From Peribacillus muralis (GTDB taxonomy: Bacteria; Bacillota; Bacilli; Bacillales; DSM-1321): a stretch of 64,000 nucleotides of DNA. The DNA is taken from NCBI RefSeq assembly GCF_001645685.2, contig NZ_CP017080.1, positions 4,331,051-4,395,050 of the forward strand, read 5' to 3'. Under the pieces are notes generated by a model. It did no database searches, was not told the DNA's origin, and saw only the letters and a list, made by a program, of their open reading frames with translations. Below are positions 35,156 through 44,639 of the stretch, piece after piece. Made by a program: the position numbers and the translations under genes. The stretch's first letter is position 1. Each line of letters starts with the position of its first letter.

Positions 35156-38100
35156 TTATTTATTGATATTCGTAATCCTGCCTTCCAGATCCGCGGTGAT
35201 CTTACCGCCTTTGAACGTTGCTTTCACATAGGTAACGAAGGCTTCCAGATCAGCGTGTCCGAATACACGGTTCTTGCCTTTCAGGACGGTATAGTTATCC
35301 CCGCCGCTCGCCATGAAGTCATTGACGGTGACCGTATAGGTTTCATCATCCTTTATCGGGGTCCCGTCCGCCTTCTTCAGTAATGTGACCCGTTCCGTGA
35401 CCGGCTTACTGAAGTCAGCTGTATAGCTCAACCCTGAAATTTGCAACGTTTTCGGGGCTCCTTCCACGATCCATTGCTGTTGAAGCAACGTTTTCACTTC
35501 CGCTCCGGTTAGCTCAAGCTTAACCAAGACATTGCCGAACGGCTGGATTTTCGCCAAATCGGAAAATGTCACTTCCCCCTTCGGAATGTCCGCACGAATT
35601 CCGCCTGGATTCATGAACGCAAAATCGGAATTCAAATCGGCCTTCATTGAATCGGCGATTAAATTTCCAAGTGCCGTTTCCTCTGTGTAGGCATTGGTTC
35701 TGACAATCTTCTCTTCCGTTGTCCCAAGCGGTGCTTTCAGCTCTGGGAACATATTTAAATAATCATTGATGAATTTCGTCGTCCCTGCATCCGCCGTAAT
35801 GCCATCTTGTGTCACGGTCACAATTTCAGCTGACTTTTTGACAATATCCTTTGTCGCCGGATCGATCTCCAAATCGACATCTTCGAAAGCCGTCCCATAA
35901 GAATAAGCTTGTACAATCAATTTATCATCGACATAATTGTTGACCTTTGCATGATTATCTCCGGCCAAAATCACATCGACTTCATCATCGACGGCTTTAG
36001 CTAAATCCGCCACTTCACCTGTGATGACTCCGTCTTTTTCAGTACCTGGGTCATGTGAGATGATGACGATCGACTTGACGCCTTTCTCCTTCAATTCGGC
36101 AACCGCTTTATTCACGGCAGGTGCCTGCTCGATGAACTCCACATTCTTAATGCCATCCGGGCTGACTTTTTGAGGTGTGGCATTCGTGACTACACCGATG
36201 AAGCCAATATCAACCCCACCGACCTTTTTTATGACATAAGGGTCCAAAATAGGCTTTTTCGTGTCTTTATATACGACATTGGCAACTACATATGGAAAGT
36301 TCAATTTATCGAATACGACATCGGAGGTAGGTGACTTGCCGCCATTGATTTGGGCCATCAAGGTTTCCACCCCTTTATCGAACTCATGGTTTCCAACGGT
36401 GCCGACATCGAATTTCATATCATTCAAAAACTGAAGCGTCGGTTTATCCTGGACCAATGAAGATACCGGGGAACTTGCCCCGACGGCATCACCTGCCGAT
36501 AGTAAAAGTGTATGCTCAGGGTTTTCCGCTTTACGCTGCTTCAGATGCGCTGCCAAATAATCCGCACGCCCTTGCTTGATACCGCCAAAATCGGAGGTCG
36601 TATCGAGCTGACCGTGAAAATCATTAATACCGAGCAATTGCACTTTAACATTTTCTCTCCCTAGATTGAATTTGTAAATGCCGAAGCCTTTATCATCCTT
36701 TTTCCCTGTATACGAGATCGGGCTGTTTTCATTTAAATAATCCGCACCCTTCGGCGATGAAGTGAACGTTACATTCACCTTGCCGGAAATCGGGGCAATC
36801 GACCAGTTATCATCAGCGGTTGGATTGATTTCACCCTCTTGCGTGATGTAATCCATCAAGATTTGGCGATTTTCATCGGCAGAGTCAACAACATATTCGC
36901 TTCCCTTCACTCCCGGGAAGTTCCCGCCGCCTGAAGCGCGGTAATTATTCGTCACGACGATGAAATCCTGGTTCGGATCGATCGGTTCACCGTTATATTT
37001 CAACTCGGCAATCCTGCTTGAATCCGACACCTTCGTTCCTTTTTCATCATAGCGCGGAGCCTTGGTAACATCGATTTGATAGGTCACCCCGTCGATGACG
37101 TCAAAATTATAAACGGCAAACTTTCCATTGAGCAATTCCTGTTCCTCAGTCTTGGCAGGATCGATCGTATTATATTTCCCTGCCGACATCTCAAGCCATT
37201 CCTTGACGACGGAACCTTTGATTTTGATAGCCTTTAACGTATTGTCATATAAATATAAGTCGCCGGCGCTGCGAATGGTCAGACCGCCTTGTTTGATTTC
37301 CGTGAATTCCTCGACTCCATTGCGTCCCGCTTTGAAAGGAGCTCCTACAGAGAGAATCGGAAGGTCCATGTATTCCGGTCGGTTGTTCTTGATGTATTTC
37401 TCTACATACCATTTCTGGGCGCTTGTCACGACTTGTACGGAAGGATCATCCTGTACAAGGGCAAAGTAGCTATGGATCGGTGCTGTAGTCGTTCCAATCG
37501 GTGTATTGACATACTTGATCGTTCCTTCATGATCCTTTTTGACCGCTTTGACGACAGCCGGATCTTCGGCCGCTTTTTTCCCTGTCAATTTGTCGTTGAT
37601 TGCGCGAGTCGATGAATCCGAATGGACGACTTTCCATTTTCCTTTGATGCTCTGGATATCGAGGTCGATGATCCCTAGATTACTGCCGCCATATCCTGCT
37701 TGAACGGCCGGGACACCATTAATGGTCCCTTTTTTATTATCGACACCTTTGAGGACCTTGCCTTGGCCATCCTTAAATAGACTGTCTAACGATGCTTCAT
37801 CTTGTGCCGGAAAGACTTTATGTGTATGGGAGAACGTGATTGCATCGATACCGGACACCTTACTTAATGAATAAATGACATCCTCGGTATTCTTGGTGTC
37901 GCCATTGAATCCGGAGTGTGTAAGTGCCACGATCACATCCGCACCCTTTTTCTTCATTTCTGGAATATACTTGTTCGCAGTCGCGATGATTTCCTTCGTA
38001 ATGACCTTGCCTTCAAGATTCGCCTTATCCCAATCCATGATTTGCGGCGGAGCGAATCCTATATAGCCTATCTTTACCGCTTTTTCATTTCCATTGATAT

Positions 38101-38971
38101 CCTTTACCTTCTTGGTGACGATTTTATAAGGAGAATATTTATTTTTATCGTTTTTCGGATCTTTGTCTTTATCCTTTTTATAAATATTCGCATTGACATA
38201 AGGGAAGTTCGCATCGTTGATGGCTTCATCCAAATAAGATAGGCCGTAATTGAATTCGTGATTGCCGAATGTGGCCATATCATAATCAAGCAGGTTCATC
38301 GCTTTATAGACAGGGTGGACCTCACCCTTTTTCAGTGGCGCTATATTCGCTTTATACGTACCTAGCGGCGTGCCTTGAATAAGGTCGCCATTATCCACCA
38401 ACACACTATTTTTCACTTCTTTTCGTGCTTGCTTGATCAAGGTCGCCGTGCGGGCAAAGCCGACCGATTCGGATGCGGCATTTTTATAATAATCATAGCC
38501 CATCAGGTTCGTGTGTATATCGGTCGTTTCCATGATCCTCAATTCGAATGGTGCATCTGAAACGGAGGTTGCCAGGCTGTTTCCGAAGTTGCTCGTATTG
38601 CCGTTATACTTGGAAACCACCGACACTTTGACCCAATCACCCGATTGGTACGAGTTGAAGTATGCAGAGAATTTTTGGGCCGATTTAATATCCGTCTCAA
38701 CCGCTGACTGTGAAATGACCTTCGTTCCATGCATCAGCTGAAAGACAACGCTTTCATTTCCTTTGTTGCCTTGTTTCGGTGTGACGGTTACAGTCGCCTT
38801 GGTCCCTTTTGTGTAACTAACATCAGGAGCGGAGATGACAAATGGTTTGGACGCCGGCTTTTTGGAAGCCTCTTTGGCCGATGTCTCCCCCGGCACGGCA
38901 AATGGAGCCGTAATCAAACTTACAGCAAGCATCGGGGCGAGCATTTTTTTAACTTGAATCTTGAACGACAT
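35156..38971 (-). CDS. yfkN: Secreted two-unit nucleotide phosphoesterase, YfkN-like
   Basis: A 1271-residue exported enzyme with two tandem 5'-nucleotidase units. Signal peptide about 1-33, then a beta-rich N-domain. Unit 1: metallophosphatase (about 130-430; METTDIHTNLMGYDYY, VDNGDLIQGTP, FGNHEFNYG, SHTHKVF) and 5'-nucleotidase C domain (about 490-690; ASGGGNFPG). Unit 2: metallophosphatase (about 770-1010; GINDFHGQLD, SAGDAVGASSP, VGNHEFDKG, AGDNHAKV) and C domain (about 1040-1240; NPGGIRADI, MASGGDNYT). The pair corresponds to 2',3'-cyclic phosphodiesterase/3'-nucleotidase and 5'-nucleotidase, like B. subtilis YfkN (1462 residues), but it lacks a C-terminal sorting signal. It should recover phosphate and nucleosides outside the cell. 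Confidence 0.9.
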   Translation of the reverse strand: MSFKIQVKKMLAPMLAVSLITAPFAVPGETSAKEASKKPASKPFVISAPDVSYTKGTKATVTVTPKQGNKGNESVVFQLMHGTKVISQSAVETDIKSAQKFSAYFNSYQSGDWVKVSVVSKYNGNTSNFGNSLATSVSDAPFELRIMETTDIHTNLMGYDYYKNAASESVGFARTATLIKQARKEVKNSVLVDNGDLIQGTPLGTYKANIAPLKKGEVHPVYKAMNLLDYDMATFGNHEFNYGLSYLDEAINDANFPYVNANIYKKDKDKDPKNDKNKYSPYKIVTKKVKDINGNEKAVKIGYIGFAPPQIMDWDKANLEGKVITKEIIATANKYIPEMKKKGADVIVALTHSGFNGDTKNTEDVIYSLSKVSGIDAITFSHTHKVFPAQDEASLDSLFKDGQGKVLKGVDNKKGTINGVPAVQAGYGGSNLGIIDLDIQSIKGKWKVVHSDSSTRAINDKLTGKKAAEDPAVVKAVKKDHEGTIKYVNTPIGTTTAPIHSYFALVQDDPSVQVVTSAQKWYVEKYIKNNRPEYMDLPILSVGAPFKAGRNGVEEFTEIKQGGLTIRSAGDLYLYDNTLKAIKIKGSVVKEWLEMSAGKYNTIDPAKTEEQELLNGKFAVYNFDVIDGVTYQIDVTKAPRYDEKGTKVSDSSRIAELKYNGEPIDPNQDFIVVTNNYRASGGGNFPGVKGSEYVVDSADENRQILMDYITQEGEINPTADDNWSIAPISGKVNVTFTSSPKGADYLNENSPISYTGKKDDKGFGIYKFNLGRENVKVQLLGINDFHGQLDTTSDFGGIKQGRADYLAAHLKQRKAENPEHTLLLSAGDAVGASSPVSSLVQDKPTLQFLNDMKFDVGTVGNHEFDKGVETLMAQINGGKSPTSDVVFDKLNFPYVVANVVYKDTKKPILDPYVIKKVGGVDIGFIGVVTNATPQKVSPDGIKNVEFIEQAPAVNKAVAELKEKGVKSIVIISHDPGTEKDGVITGEVADLAKAVDDEVDVILAGDNHAKVNNYVDDKLIVQAYSYGTAFEDVDLEIDPATKDIVKKSAEIVTVTQDGITADAGTTKFINDYLNMFPELKAPLGTTEEKIVRTNAYTEETALGNLIADSMKADLNSDFAFMNPGGIRADIPKGEVTFSDLAKIQPFGNVLVKLELTGAEVKTLLQQQWIVEGAPKTLQISGLSYTADFSKPVTERVTLLKKADGTPIKDDETYTVTVNDFMASGGDNYTVLKGKNRVFGHADLEAFVTYVKATFKGGKITADLEGRITNINK

Positions 38972-39186
38972 ACTTCACAACCCTTCTATTTTTGTAAAAT
39001 GCTAGAATAATATACCATGATTTTGTCGAAAAAACGTCACAATTTGCGGTAATATTAAGAATTTTGGATAATTGGTACTATTTATCTATTCATTTTCCTA
39101 ATAACCCGCTCCTTTTACAGGTCACTCAAGAAAATGTTTGCTAAAACAATGGATAAATGTCAAATCACCAGTATAATCTTGTAAAC

Positions 39187-39221
39187 TCAAAAAAACCGCA
39201 GGGCAAGGTCACCTACGGTCT
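39187..39221 (-). terminator. Terminator of the DinB gene
   Basis: On the minus strand ACCGtAGG pairs with CCTgCGGT around a 9-nt loop, followed by T6. Confidence 0.75.
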
Positions 39222-39235
39222 GACAAGCTATTTAC

Positions 39236-39697
39236 CTATAAAACCCGATCGATCAAGCTGGCTGAAACCGGCTCGATGCCCAGCTCCCTCGCCCAAATGG
39301 ACAACTGGCCAATATGGTGGATTTCATGCGCAATCAAATGGTTCAATATTCTGTCTACATTATATTGACGGCCACCCATCCAAGCTGGTTCAACCATGTC
39401 ATTCCCCTCTTCAAATGAAGGCAAGTTCAAATAACCCAATACATCACCGTGATAACACCTGGATAATTCTTCCACTTTCTCGATTGTATAATAGGAGTCC
39501 AGATTTATTTCGACATCCGCCTTCCCCTGGATAGCCCGGATCCAGCTGTATTCGACATCGATAATATGTGCCAGCGTCCGTAAAATGGTGCCCATGCCTC
39601 CCGTCCGCTGTCGGTTAAGTTCCTCATTCGATATGGACCGGCACCATTGAAACCACTCTTTTCGCACCTGCCAGTTATACGTGAATAATGTCAGCAT
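39236..39697 (-). CDS. DinB-family protein
   Basis: A 153-residue four-helix protein of the DinB/YfiT superfamily. The metal-binding His residues are in LAHIIDVEYSWI and HLIAHEIHHIGQLSIWAREL. Family members are thought to be metal-dependent, thiol-linked transferases or stress proteins, with mostly unknown reactions. It starts at 39697 and follows the GNAT gene with a 15-nt gap on the same strand, so the two are co-transcribed. Confidence 0.85.
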   Translation of the reverse strand: MLTLFTYNWQVRKEWFQWCRSISNEELNRQRTGGMGTILRTLAHIIDVEYSWIRAIQGKADVEINLDSYYTIEKVEELSRCYHGDVLGYLNLPSFEEGNDMVEPAWMGGRQYNVDRILNHLIAHEIHHIGQLSIWARELGIEPVSASLIDRVL

Positions 39698-39712
39698 TCC
39701 ACTCCCCCTTAT

Positions 39713-40546
39713 TCACTTCAGCCCTTCGTATCGGTAATAATCCTGGCGTTGAATCGTCTTGAATCCGCAAGATTCGTAGAGCTTCAAAGCATGATCATTC
39801 GTCGCCTCGACTTCGAGAAAAATATCATATCCGAGCTGAGATTGTTCGGCTACAAGCTTTTTCAATACCTTTCTGCCAAGCCCCATTCCCTGGTATTCCG
39901 GAAGGATCGAAAATCCATAAATCCAAGCTTCCCCGCCAGAGTGATCCACACGGATTTTACCAACCGCCCGACCATCACTTTCAATCATCATCGTTTTCAG
40001 TGTATCCTCATAGAGAATGCGCTGATAATAATCCCTTGCCTCTTTTTCCGTAAAATGAAAGCAGTGGATATCCAGCAGTATTTCCGTTTCTTCATCATTT
40101 CTCCGGGAAGGACGGATGACGACATCTTCATACCCATCCAGCTCCGTTTGGGACCATTTCATTTGATATTCGGAAAAAGCAAGCTGGCAGGGCAACTCCG
40201 CCAAAAAACCTTTTCCGGAAGGTGATTGAGCTGGTGAATTCAAGATGATCGACTTATATTCCCGCTGTATTGCGCTCTCTAATGCCTCATCCAGCAAATT
40301 TGTGAAAATTCCCTGCCTTCGGAACTCCGGATGCACCATCCCGCACATCTCGATCTTGTTCCCAAAATCATAAAGCCCAAGAAAACCTACAAGATTTGAC
40401 CCATCATAATGAAAAAAATCATTTTGATGAATACCATTACGACTGCGAAGAGTTTCCCAGTTCAGCTTTAATGTAAAATCGCCACTTTCACATTCCCCCT
40501 GGAGAACTCGAATTTCTTCCAGCTGTTTTTCTTTCAAGATCGTCAC
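39713..40546 (-). CDS. GNAT-family N-acetyltransferase, two-domain
   Basis: A 277-residue protein with two GNAT folds. The C-terminal one (about 130-277) is complete, with YGFSILPEYQGMGLGRKVLK containing the acetyl-CoA binding Q/RxxGxG/A motif, then ATNDHALKLYESCGFKTI. The N-terminal one (about 15-125) has a second site, CGMVHPEFRRQGIFTNLLDE. Substrate unknown. It is the first gene of a two-gene unit with the DinB protein. Start 40546, with AAGGGGTGACG upstream. Confidence 0.85.
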   Translation of the reverse strand: MTILKEKQLEEIRVLQGECESGDFTLKLNWETLRSRNGIHQNDFFHYDGSNLVGFLGLYDFGNKIEMCGMVHPEFRRQGIFTNLLDEALESAIQREYKSIILNSPAQSPSGKGFLAELPCQLAFSEYQMKWSQTELDGYEDVVIRPSRRNDEETEILLDIHCFHFTEKEARDYYQRILYEDTLKTMMIESDGRAVGKIRVDHSGGEAWIYGFSILPEYQGMGLGRKVLKKLVAEQSQLGYDIFLEVEATNDHALKLYESCGFKTIQRQDYYRYEGLK

Positions 40547-40936
40547 CCCTTTTCCATACTATCAGTTTATTACCAAAATATAAGAAAAACAGCACCCCTT
40601 TATGGGATGCCGCAAACTTTTTGTAAGTTTTTTTAATATGTTGTTTTTTTAAAAGTATTTTCACTTTAATCCATAAAACTAAAATCGTACAAGAGGAGGA
40701 TTTCACATCTAATTCCATGGACGGATGAATTATTGTAGTAAAATGATTCCATTTGAGGATTATTTTTTACCTATTTTATGTTATATTCCAAATAATGGTT
40801 GGAGGTTTTTTATTTGACTATTTAAGGGGGGATATTGATATCCATTGGACCTATTTCTTTATACCCGAATTCCGGATTCCTTTTTCATGAGAACCCGAAA
40901 CTCGGTTTTACCACCTAGTACATGACGTCCTTTAGG

Positions 40937-41098
40937 TTATCGTTTCGTTTTATGAGCGGACTTTTTTAAGTTCTCTACGTCCGTTGACAGTTCTTTTAAT
41001 TGTTTACCGAAGCGGAAGAGCAAAAACATAGAAACGACGAATGGATAGCCAAATTCGCTAACTAATGACACCCACACAGTAGCATCCTCAATCATCAT
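40937..41098 (-). CDS. yvrJ: YvrJ-family small membrane peptide
   Basis: A 53-residue frame read from the sequence, beginning MMIEDATVWVSLVSEFGYPF and continuing VVSMFLLFRFGKQLKELSTD. A hydrophobic segment (about 10-28) followed by a charged helix is the pattern of the YvrJ family, whose members resemble holin-like or pore peptides. GGGGTGAAGAGG lies before the ATG. It is divergent from the SigO-like sigma gene; in B. subtilis yvrJ is in the SigO regulon, which supports the call. The rest of 40547-40936 shows no gene. Confidence 0.7.
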   Translation of the reverse strand: MMIEDATVWVSLVSEFGYPFVVSMFLLFRFGKQLKELSTDVENLKKSAHKTKR

Positions 41099-41183
41099 CC
41101 TCTTCACCCCTTTTCTTGTATCTGATATATAAAGTGAAACTTGTTTTAAAAAATCAATCTAGCACTATTGATTCATGGAAAAA

Positions 41184-41205
41184 AGAACGAATGTTCGTAT
41201 ATAAT
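41184..41205 (+). promoter_or_regulatory. LexA (SOS) box overlapping the sigma gene promoter
   Basis: AGAACGAATGTTCG (41184-41197) fits the Bacillus SOS box CGAACRNRYGTTCG at 13 of 14 positions, including GAAC-N4-GTTC. TATAAT follows at 41200-41205, so LexA bound here would block RNA polymerase. It is 50-70 bp upstream of the SigO-like gene. Confidence 0.55.
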
Positions 41206-41254
41206 TGATTTATTCCCCTTGTCTATCACTTTAATAATTAAAGGAGGGATAACA

Positions 41255-41878
41255 ATGAACCCATCAACTTCTCATTTTTTTTCTCATTCATTAGAGTTTT
41301 TGCAGCAACAGTACTCATCTTTCTTTGAACAGCCGATCATTCACGTATTTTTACAAAACCCAGAGCATATGAAGATTTTCACCGAGACTCTTGACACCCC
41401 TTCTTCTCACAACATATGTCATCTCAACGAGACTTTCAAAATTTTCTATTACCGGGCTAAGATATATAAATACATGTGCTCCTTGATTTATTTTTTCTCC
41501 GTTGATTTCGATAAAAGGGCGAGGAAGCAGCGGGAACGCTATCGCATGGTACTTGATGCGACACCGAGCGATGCTGGCGGAATGATCGATCGAATCGGGA
41601 ATTATGACGGTCAGCTTGAAAAAACGGGGGAAACGAATGATCTCTCCTCACATATTAGTGATGAAGAAATGATAAAGGCGCTGCAGAAGCTAACGGCCAA
41701 ACAAAACCTGGTACTGACGATGATCTTTTCTTATGGACTATCCAATAAAGAGATTGCTGCCTATTTCCATGAGTCACCCCAGAATATTTCAAGCATCCGC
41801 AAGCAAGCACTCAAAAAGCTCCGAAAGCACTATACGGATGAGGTATATGATAGAAAGGAGAAAAGCCATTGTGGATAG
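41255..41878 (+). CDS. sigO: SigO-like sigma factor subunit (region 4)
   Basis: A 207-residue protein homologous in layout to B. subtilis SigO (YvrI). Only the C-terminal part is sigma-like: MIKALQKLTAKQNLVLTMIF then GLSNKEIAAYFHESPQNISS and IRKQALKKLRKHY (about 138-195), the region 4 helix-turn-helix that reads the -35 element. The N-terminal 130 residues have no region 2 (FYYRAKIYKYMCSLIYFFSV resembles a linker or region 3). The missing region 2 is supplied by the next gene, which overlaps by 8 nt. ATG 41255 has AAGGAGG upstream. A LexA box lies on its promoter. Confidence 0.8.
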   Translation: MNPSTSHFFSHSLEFLQQQYSSFFEQPIIHVFLQNPEHMKIFTETLDTPSSHNICHLNETFKIFYYRAKIYKYMCSLIYFFSVDFDKRARKQRERYRMVLDATPSDAGGMIDRIGNYDGQLEKTGETNDLSSHISDEEMIKALQKLTAKQNLVLTMIFSYGLSNKEIAAYFHESPQNISSIRKQALKKLRKHYTDEVYDRKEKSHCG

Positions 41879-42089
41879 TAAACTTTCTAAAGAAGAGCTG
41901 ATGAGCTTAATCAATTCCCTGAATCCTAAAATAAAAAAATCATTAAAAAACACAAACTATCAAGACCGGAACGATCTCGAGCAAGAGATCAAGCTGAAAA
42001 TCATTGAATCCTATGAAAAAATCGCGGCAATAGAGGCACCCAACTTCGAGGAGTTCCTTTCCGAATTCCTGAATAAGCAAAAACAATGA
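41871..42089 (+). CDS. rsoA: RsoA-like sigma partner (region 2)
   Basis: A 72-residue protein starting at GTG 41871, overlapping the sigma gene stop by 8 nt (GTGGATAG), with AAAGGAG ten nt upstream. LSKEELMSLINSLNPKIKKS and NTNYQDRNDLEQEIKLKIIE match sigma factor region 2 (DLEQEI segment), the part that contacts core polymerase and the -10 element. In B. subtilis RsoA (YvrHa) works only with SigO, and together they act as one sigma factor. An upstream ATG frame (41733) overlaps the sigma gene and is not used. Confidence 0.85.
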   Translation: MDSKLSKEELMSLINSLNPKIKKSLKNTNYQDRNDLEQEIKLKIIESYEKIAAIEAPNFEEFLSEFLNKQKQ

Positions 42090-42132
42090 ATAAGCACCAA
42101 GTCCGGATCAGGCTGGACTTGGTGCTTTTCTT
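42090..42132. terminator. Bidirectional terminator
   Basis: AAGCACCAAGTCC pairs with GGACTTGGTGCTT (13 bp) followed by TTTT, between rsoA and the convergent acylase gene. Confidence 0.85.
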
Positions 42133-42141
42133 CGGAAGAAA

Positions 42142-44511
42142 TCAATAAACGGGCTTCAAGGTCAGCTTATCACCTTTTGGATCATTCATTACCGTTTGGT
42201 GATACGTCCCATCTGCCCAATCGTCAAGCTGATCGTGGTACCATTCGCTTTTGACGTTACCTGATTGGCCAGGTCCAACGAGATGATAGGCCTTGCTCAT
42301 GTCGGATAGATCCATGACAAACCTCCAGGAGCCGCCATGATTAACGGTTCCGTCTTCCAAAAATGCCGCTGCCTGCACCGTGACACTGCTGCCGCCGACA
42401 GGCACACCGCCGTCGCTGTTAAACAAATAATTCAACGGGGTGACGCTCGATAGCGGGTGGTTGAACCTTACCTGATGGTAGTCCCCCCATTCCCAATCAG
42501 CTATATCGTTCCCTTGTGTTTCCTCCAATTCGGCTAACGTCCGCTGAAGCGACTTGGCAAGCACCTGCTCAAGTCCGCCTCCCTCTTCGATCCACGGACC
42601 GGGCTTACCGTCCAATGCCCGGCGCAGCAGTTCATCAATGGCAGAGCGCCTTCCATTAAAGAGGTTGAGGGTTTCCTCCGGTATTTCTTCTTTAAGCAGG
42701 ACATCCCCTATATTTCGCATCCAGACATTAAAAATCATCGGTGCCGCCTCATCCACGGAATCAATATGATTCCACTTCCTTAAGATTCTCAGCGCCTCTT
42801 CTTCCTGTTTACCAGCTGAGCCCTTCAATACCTCCAGGAATCGGGGAGCAAACTCCTTGGCCTGAAGATTCACCTGATCCATCTGCAACGTTTGCATGTC
42901 TTCGGCCGTCAGCTTTTTATTGGCCTTTAAAAACTCCTGTATCCTCATCTGACGGTATGGCTGGGCCCAGTTATTACTGATGTGGTAAGGGTAATCATCT
43001 GAAATCACTTTATTATTCGCTGTCGAAATGAACCCTTCCTTCGGGTTGATCGTTTTAGGCAGTTCATCAAATGGGATGTAGCCCTTCCATTCATATTCAC
43101 CCGTCCAGCCAGGAACAGGCAGCATGCTATCCCCCTTTTTCCGAATCGGGATTTTCCCGTTTGCCTTATAGGCAATGGTCCCGTCGGTGGAGGCAAACAC
43201 AAAATTCTGCGCTGGCGTTTCGAATTTCAAGAGAGCCTTTTCGAAATCGTTCCAGTTTTCCGCTTTATTCATATTCAACACCGCTTCAAGCTCTGCGGAT
43301 GGATCAAGTGCCGTCCACCTTAATGCAAGCACGGTATCTTTCCCGCTTTTGCCGGCAAACTCGGAGATGACCGGTCCATGACGGGTAACGGTCACCTGAT
43401 AATCCAGGCTTTTGCCATCCTTCACCTTGATCGGCTCGTCCACGATTTCAGCTTTTTCCCATTTATCGTTGAAAGCGAATTCCCTCTCGTTTTCCGGGTT
43501 TCTTTTCTCAATGAATAAATCCTGGACATCCGGCCCCGTATTGGTCACGCCCCATGCGACCTTTTCATTATGACCGAGGATGATCCCCGGAATTCCGGCA
43601 AAAATCACTCCGCTCACATTGACTGTCGGGGCTTCCAAATGCATTTGATACCAAACGGACGGTGTAGCCAGCCCAAGATGTGGATCATCCGCCAATAAGG
43701 GCTTGCCGGAATCGGTTTTGCTTCCCGAAACGACCCAATTATTGCTGCCATTGAACTCATAAGGAACGACGGCCGATGCGAAACTTTTCTCAATATCCAG
43801 CTCCTCCTTACTGATGATATAAGGAGCATCCTTTGGATAATCCGGAAATAAATCATACGCCTTTTCCTTCGGGAACGTTTGCAGCAAATACTGCCTGAAC
43901 GCCTGGTCCTCCCAATTCCCGCCTAAATCAAAGGCCATATATTTACCGATCGTCAGCGAATCGACGGCTGTCCACCGCTCTGGTTCATATCCGAGTAAAC
44001 TGAACTCGACCGGCCATTTTCCATTCTCCTTGAGCTCATCGATATAAAGATTGACCCCCTCGGCAAACACATCCAACGCTTCTTTCCCTTCGGATGTATA
44101 TTCCGCGTAGGAGGCTTCAGCCGCCCGTCTCAGCCCAAGAGTGCGAAAATACTTATCATTTTTCACCGTCTTCTCGCCAATCACCTCGCTCAATCTTCCT
44201 GACGCCTGACGCCTGCTCAAATCCATTTGAAATAAACGGTCCTGCGCCTGGACATATCCTTGAGCTAAATACAAATCATGCTCATTCGTAGCATTGATAT
44301 GCGGGACCCCCCTGGAATCCCTCACCACCGTAACCGGTTTCAAAAGACCCGGCAGCGAAACTTCCCCCTTCGTTTCAGGCAAAGACCTTGAAAGAAATAC
44401 ATTCGCGGCAATCAAAGCAGACAGCAAAAGCACAATCAAAATACCCAAACTCCATAATGCCCGCCTTCGCCACTTCCGCTTCGGCGTCTGCTGAGGTACG
44501 GCAACTTCCAT
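42142..44511 (-). CDS. Penicillin acylase family protein (Ntn hydrolase)
   Basis: A 789-residue Ntn-hydrolase precursor. One membrane anchor (about residues 18-38) puts the enzyme outside the cell. The alpha chain (about 45-250; VTVVRDSRGVPHINATNEHD, LYLAQGYVQAQDRLFQMDLS) is followed by the new N-terminal nucleophile Ser256 in EFNGSNNWVVSGSKT. The beta chain contains ADDPHLGL, PGIILGHNEKVAWGVTNTGPD and RWTALDPS. Precursor cleavage before Ser256 is expected. Such enzymes hydrolyse amides such as acyl-homoserine lactones or beta-lactam side chains; the substrate here is not known. ATG 44511 has GGGAG eight nt upstream; ATG 44532 would overlap it. Confidence 0.9.
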   Translation of the reverse strand: MEVAVPQQTPKRKWRRRALWSLGILIVLLLSALIAANVFLSRSLPETKGEVSLPGLLKPVTVVRDSRGVPHINATNEHDLYLAQGYVQAQDRLFQMDLSRRQASGRLSEVIGEKTVKNDKYFRTLGLRRAAEASYAEYTSEGKEALDVFAEGVNLYIDELKENGKWPVEFSLLGYEPERWTAVDSLTIGKYMAFDLGGNWEDQAFRQYLLQTFPKEKAYDLFPDYPKDAPYIISKEELDIEKSFASAVVPYEFNGSNNWVVSGSKTDSGKPLLADDPHLGLATPSVWYQMHLEAPTVNVSGVIFAGIPGIILGHNEKVAWGVTNTGPDVQDLFIEKRNPENEREFAFNDKWEKAEIVDEPIKVKDGKSLDYQVTVTRHGPVISEFAGKSGKDTVLALRWTALDPSAELEAVLNMNKAENWNDFEKALLKFETPAQNFVFASTDGTIAYKANGKIPIRKKGDSMLPVPGWTGEYEWKGYIPFDELPKTINPKEGFISTANNKVISDDYPYHISNNWAQPYRQMRIQEFLKANKKLTAEDMQTLQMDQVNLQAKEFAPRFLEVLKGSAGKQEEEALRILRKWNHIDSVDEAAPMIFNVWMRNIGDVLLKEEIPEETLNLFNGRRSAIDELLRRALDGKPGPWIEEGGGLEQVLAKSLQRTLAELEETQGNDIADWEWGDYHQVRFNHPLSSVTPLNYLFNSDGGVPVGGSSVTVQAAAFLEDGTVNHGGSWRFVMDLSDMSKAYHLVGPGQSGNVKSEWYHDQLDDWADGTYHQTVMNDPKGDKLTLKPVY

Positions 44512-44639
44512 CGACTCATCTCCCTCTCCCATTAAAAACTCTCATCTTTCTACTTAAGATATTCCGCGCCCCCCTCCATCTTTCCTACCAACCTCGATTA
44601 ATTTTGCCAGTTTTCCGAAAATAATAGAATCCCGTCCGA

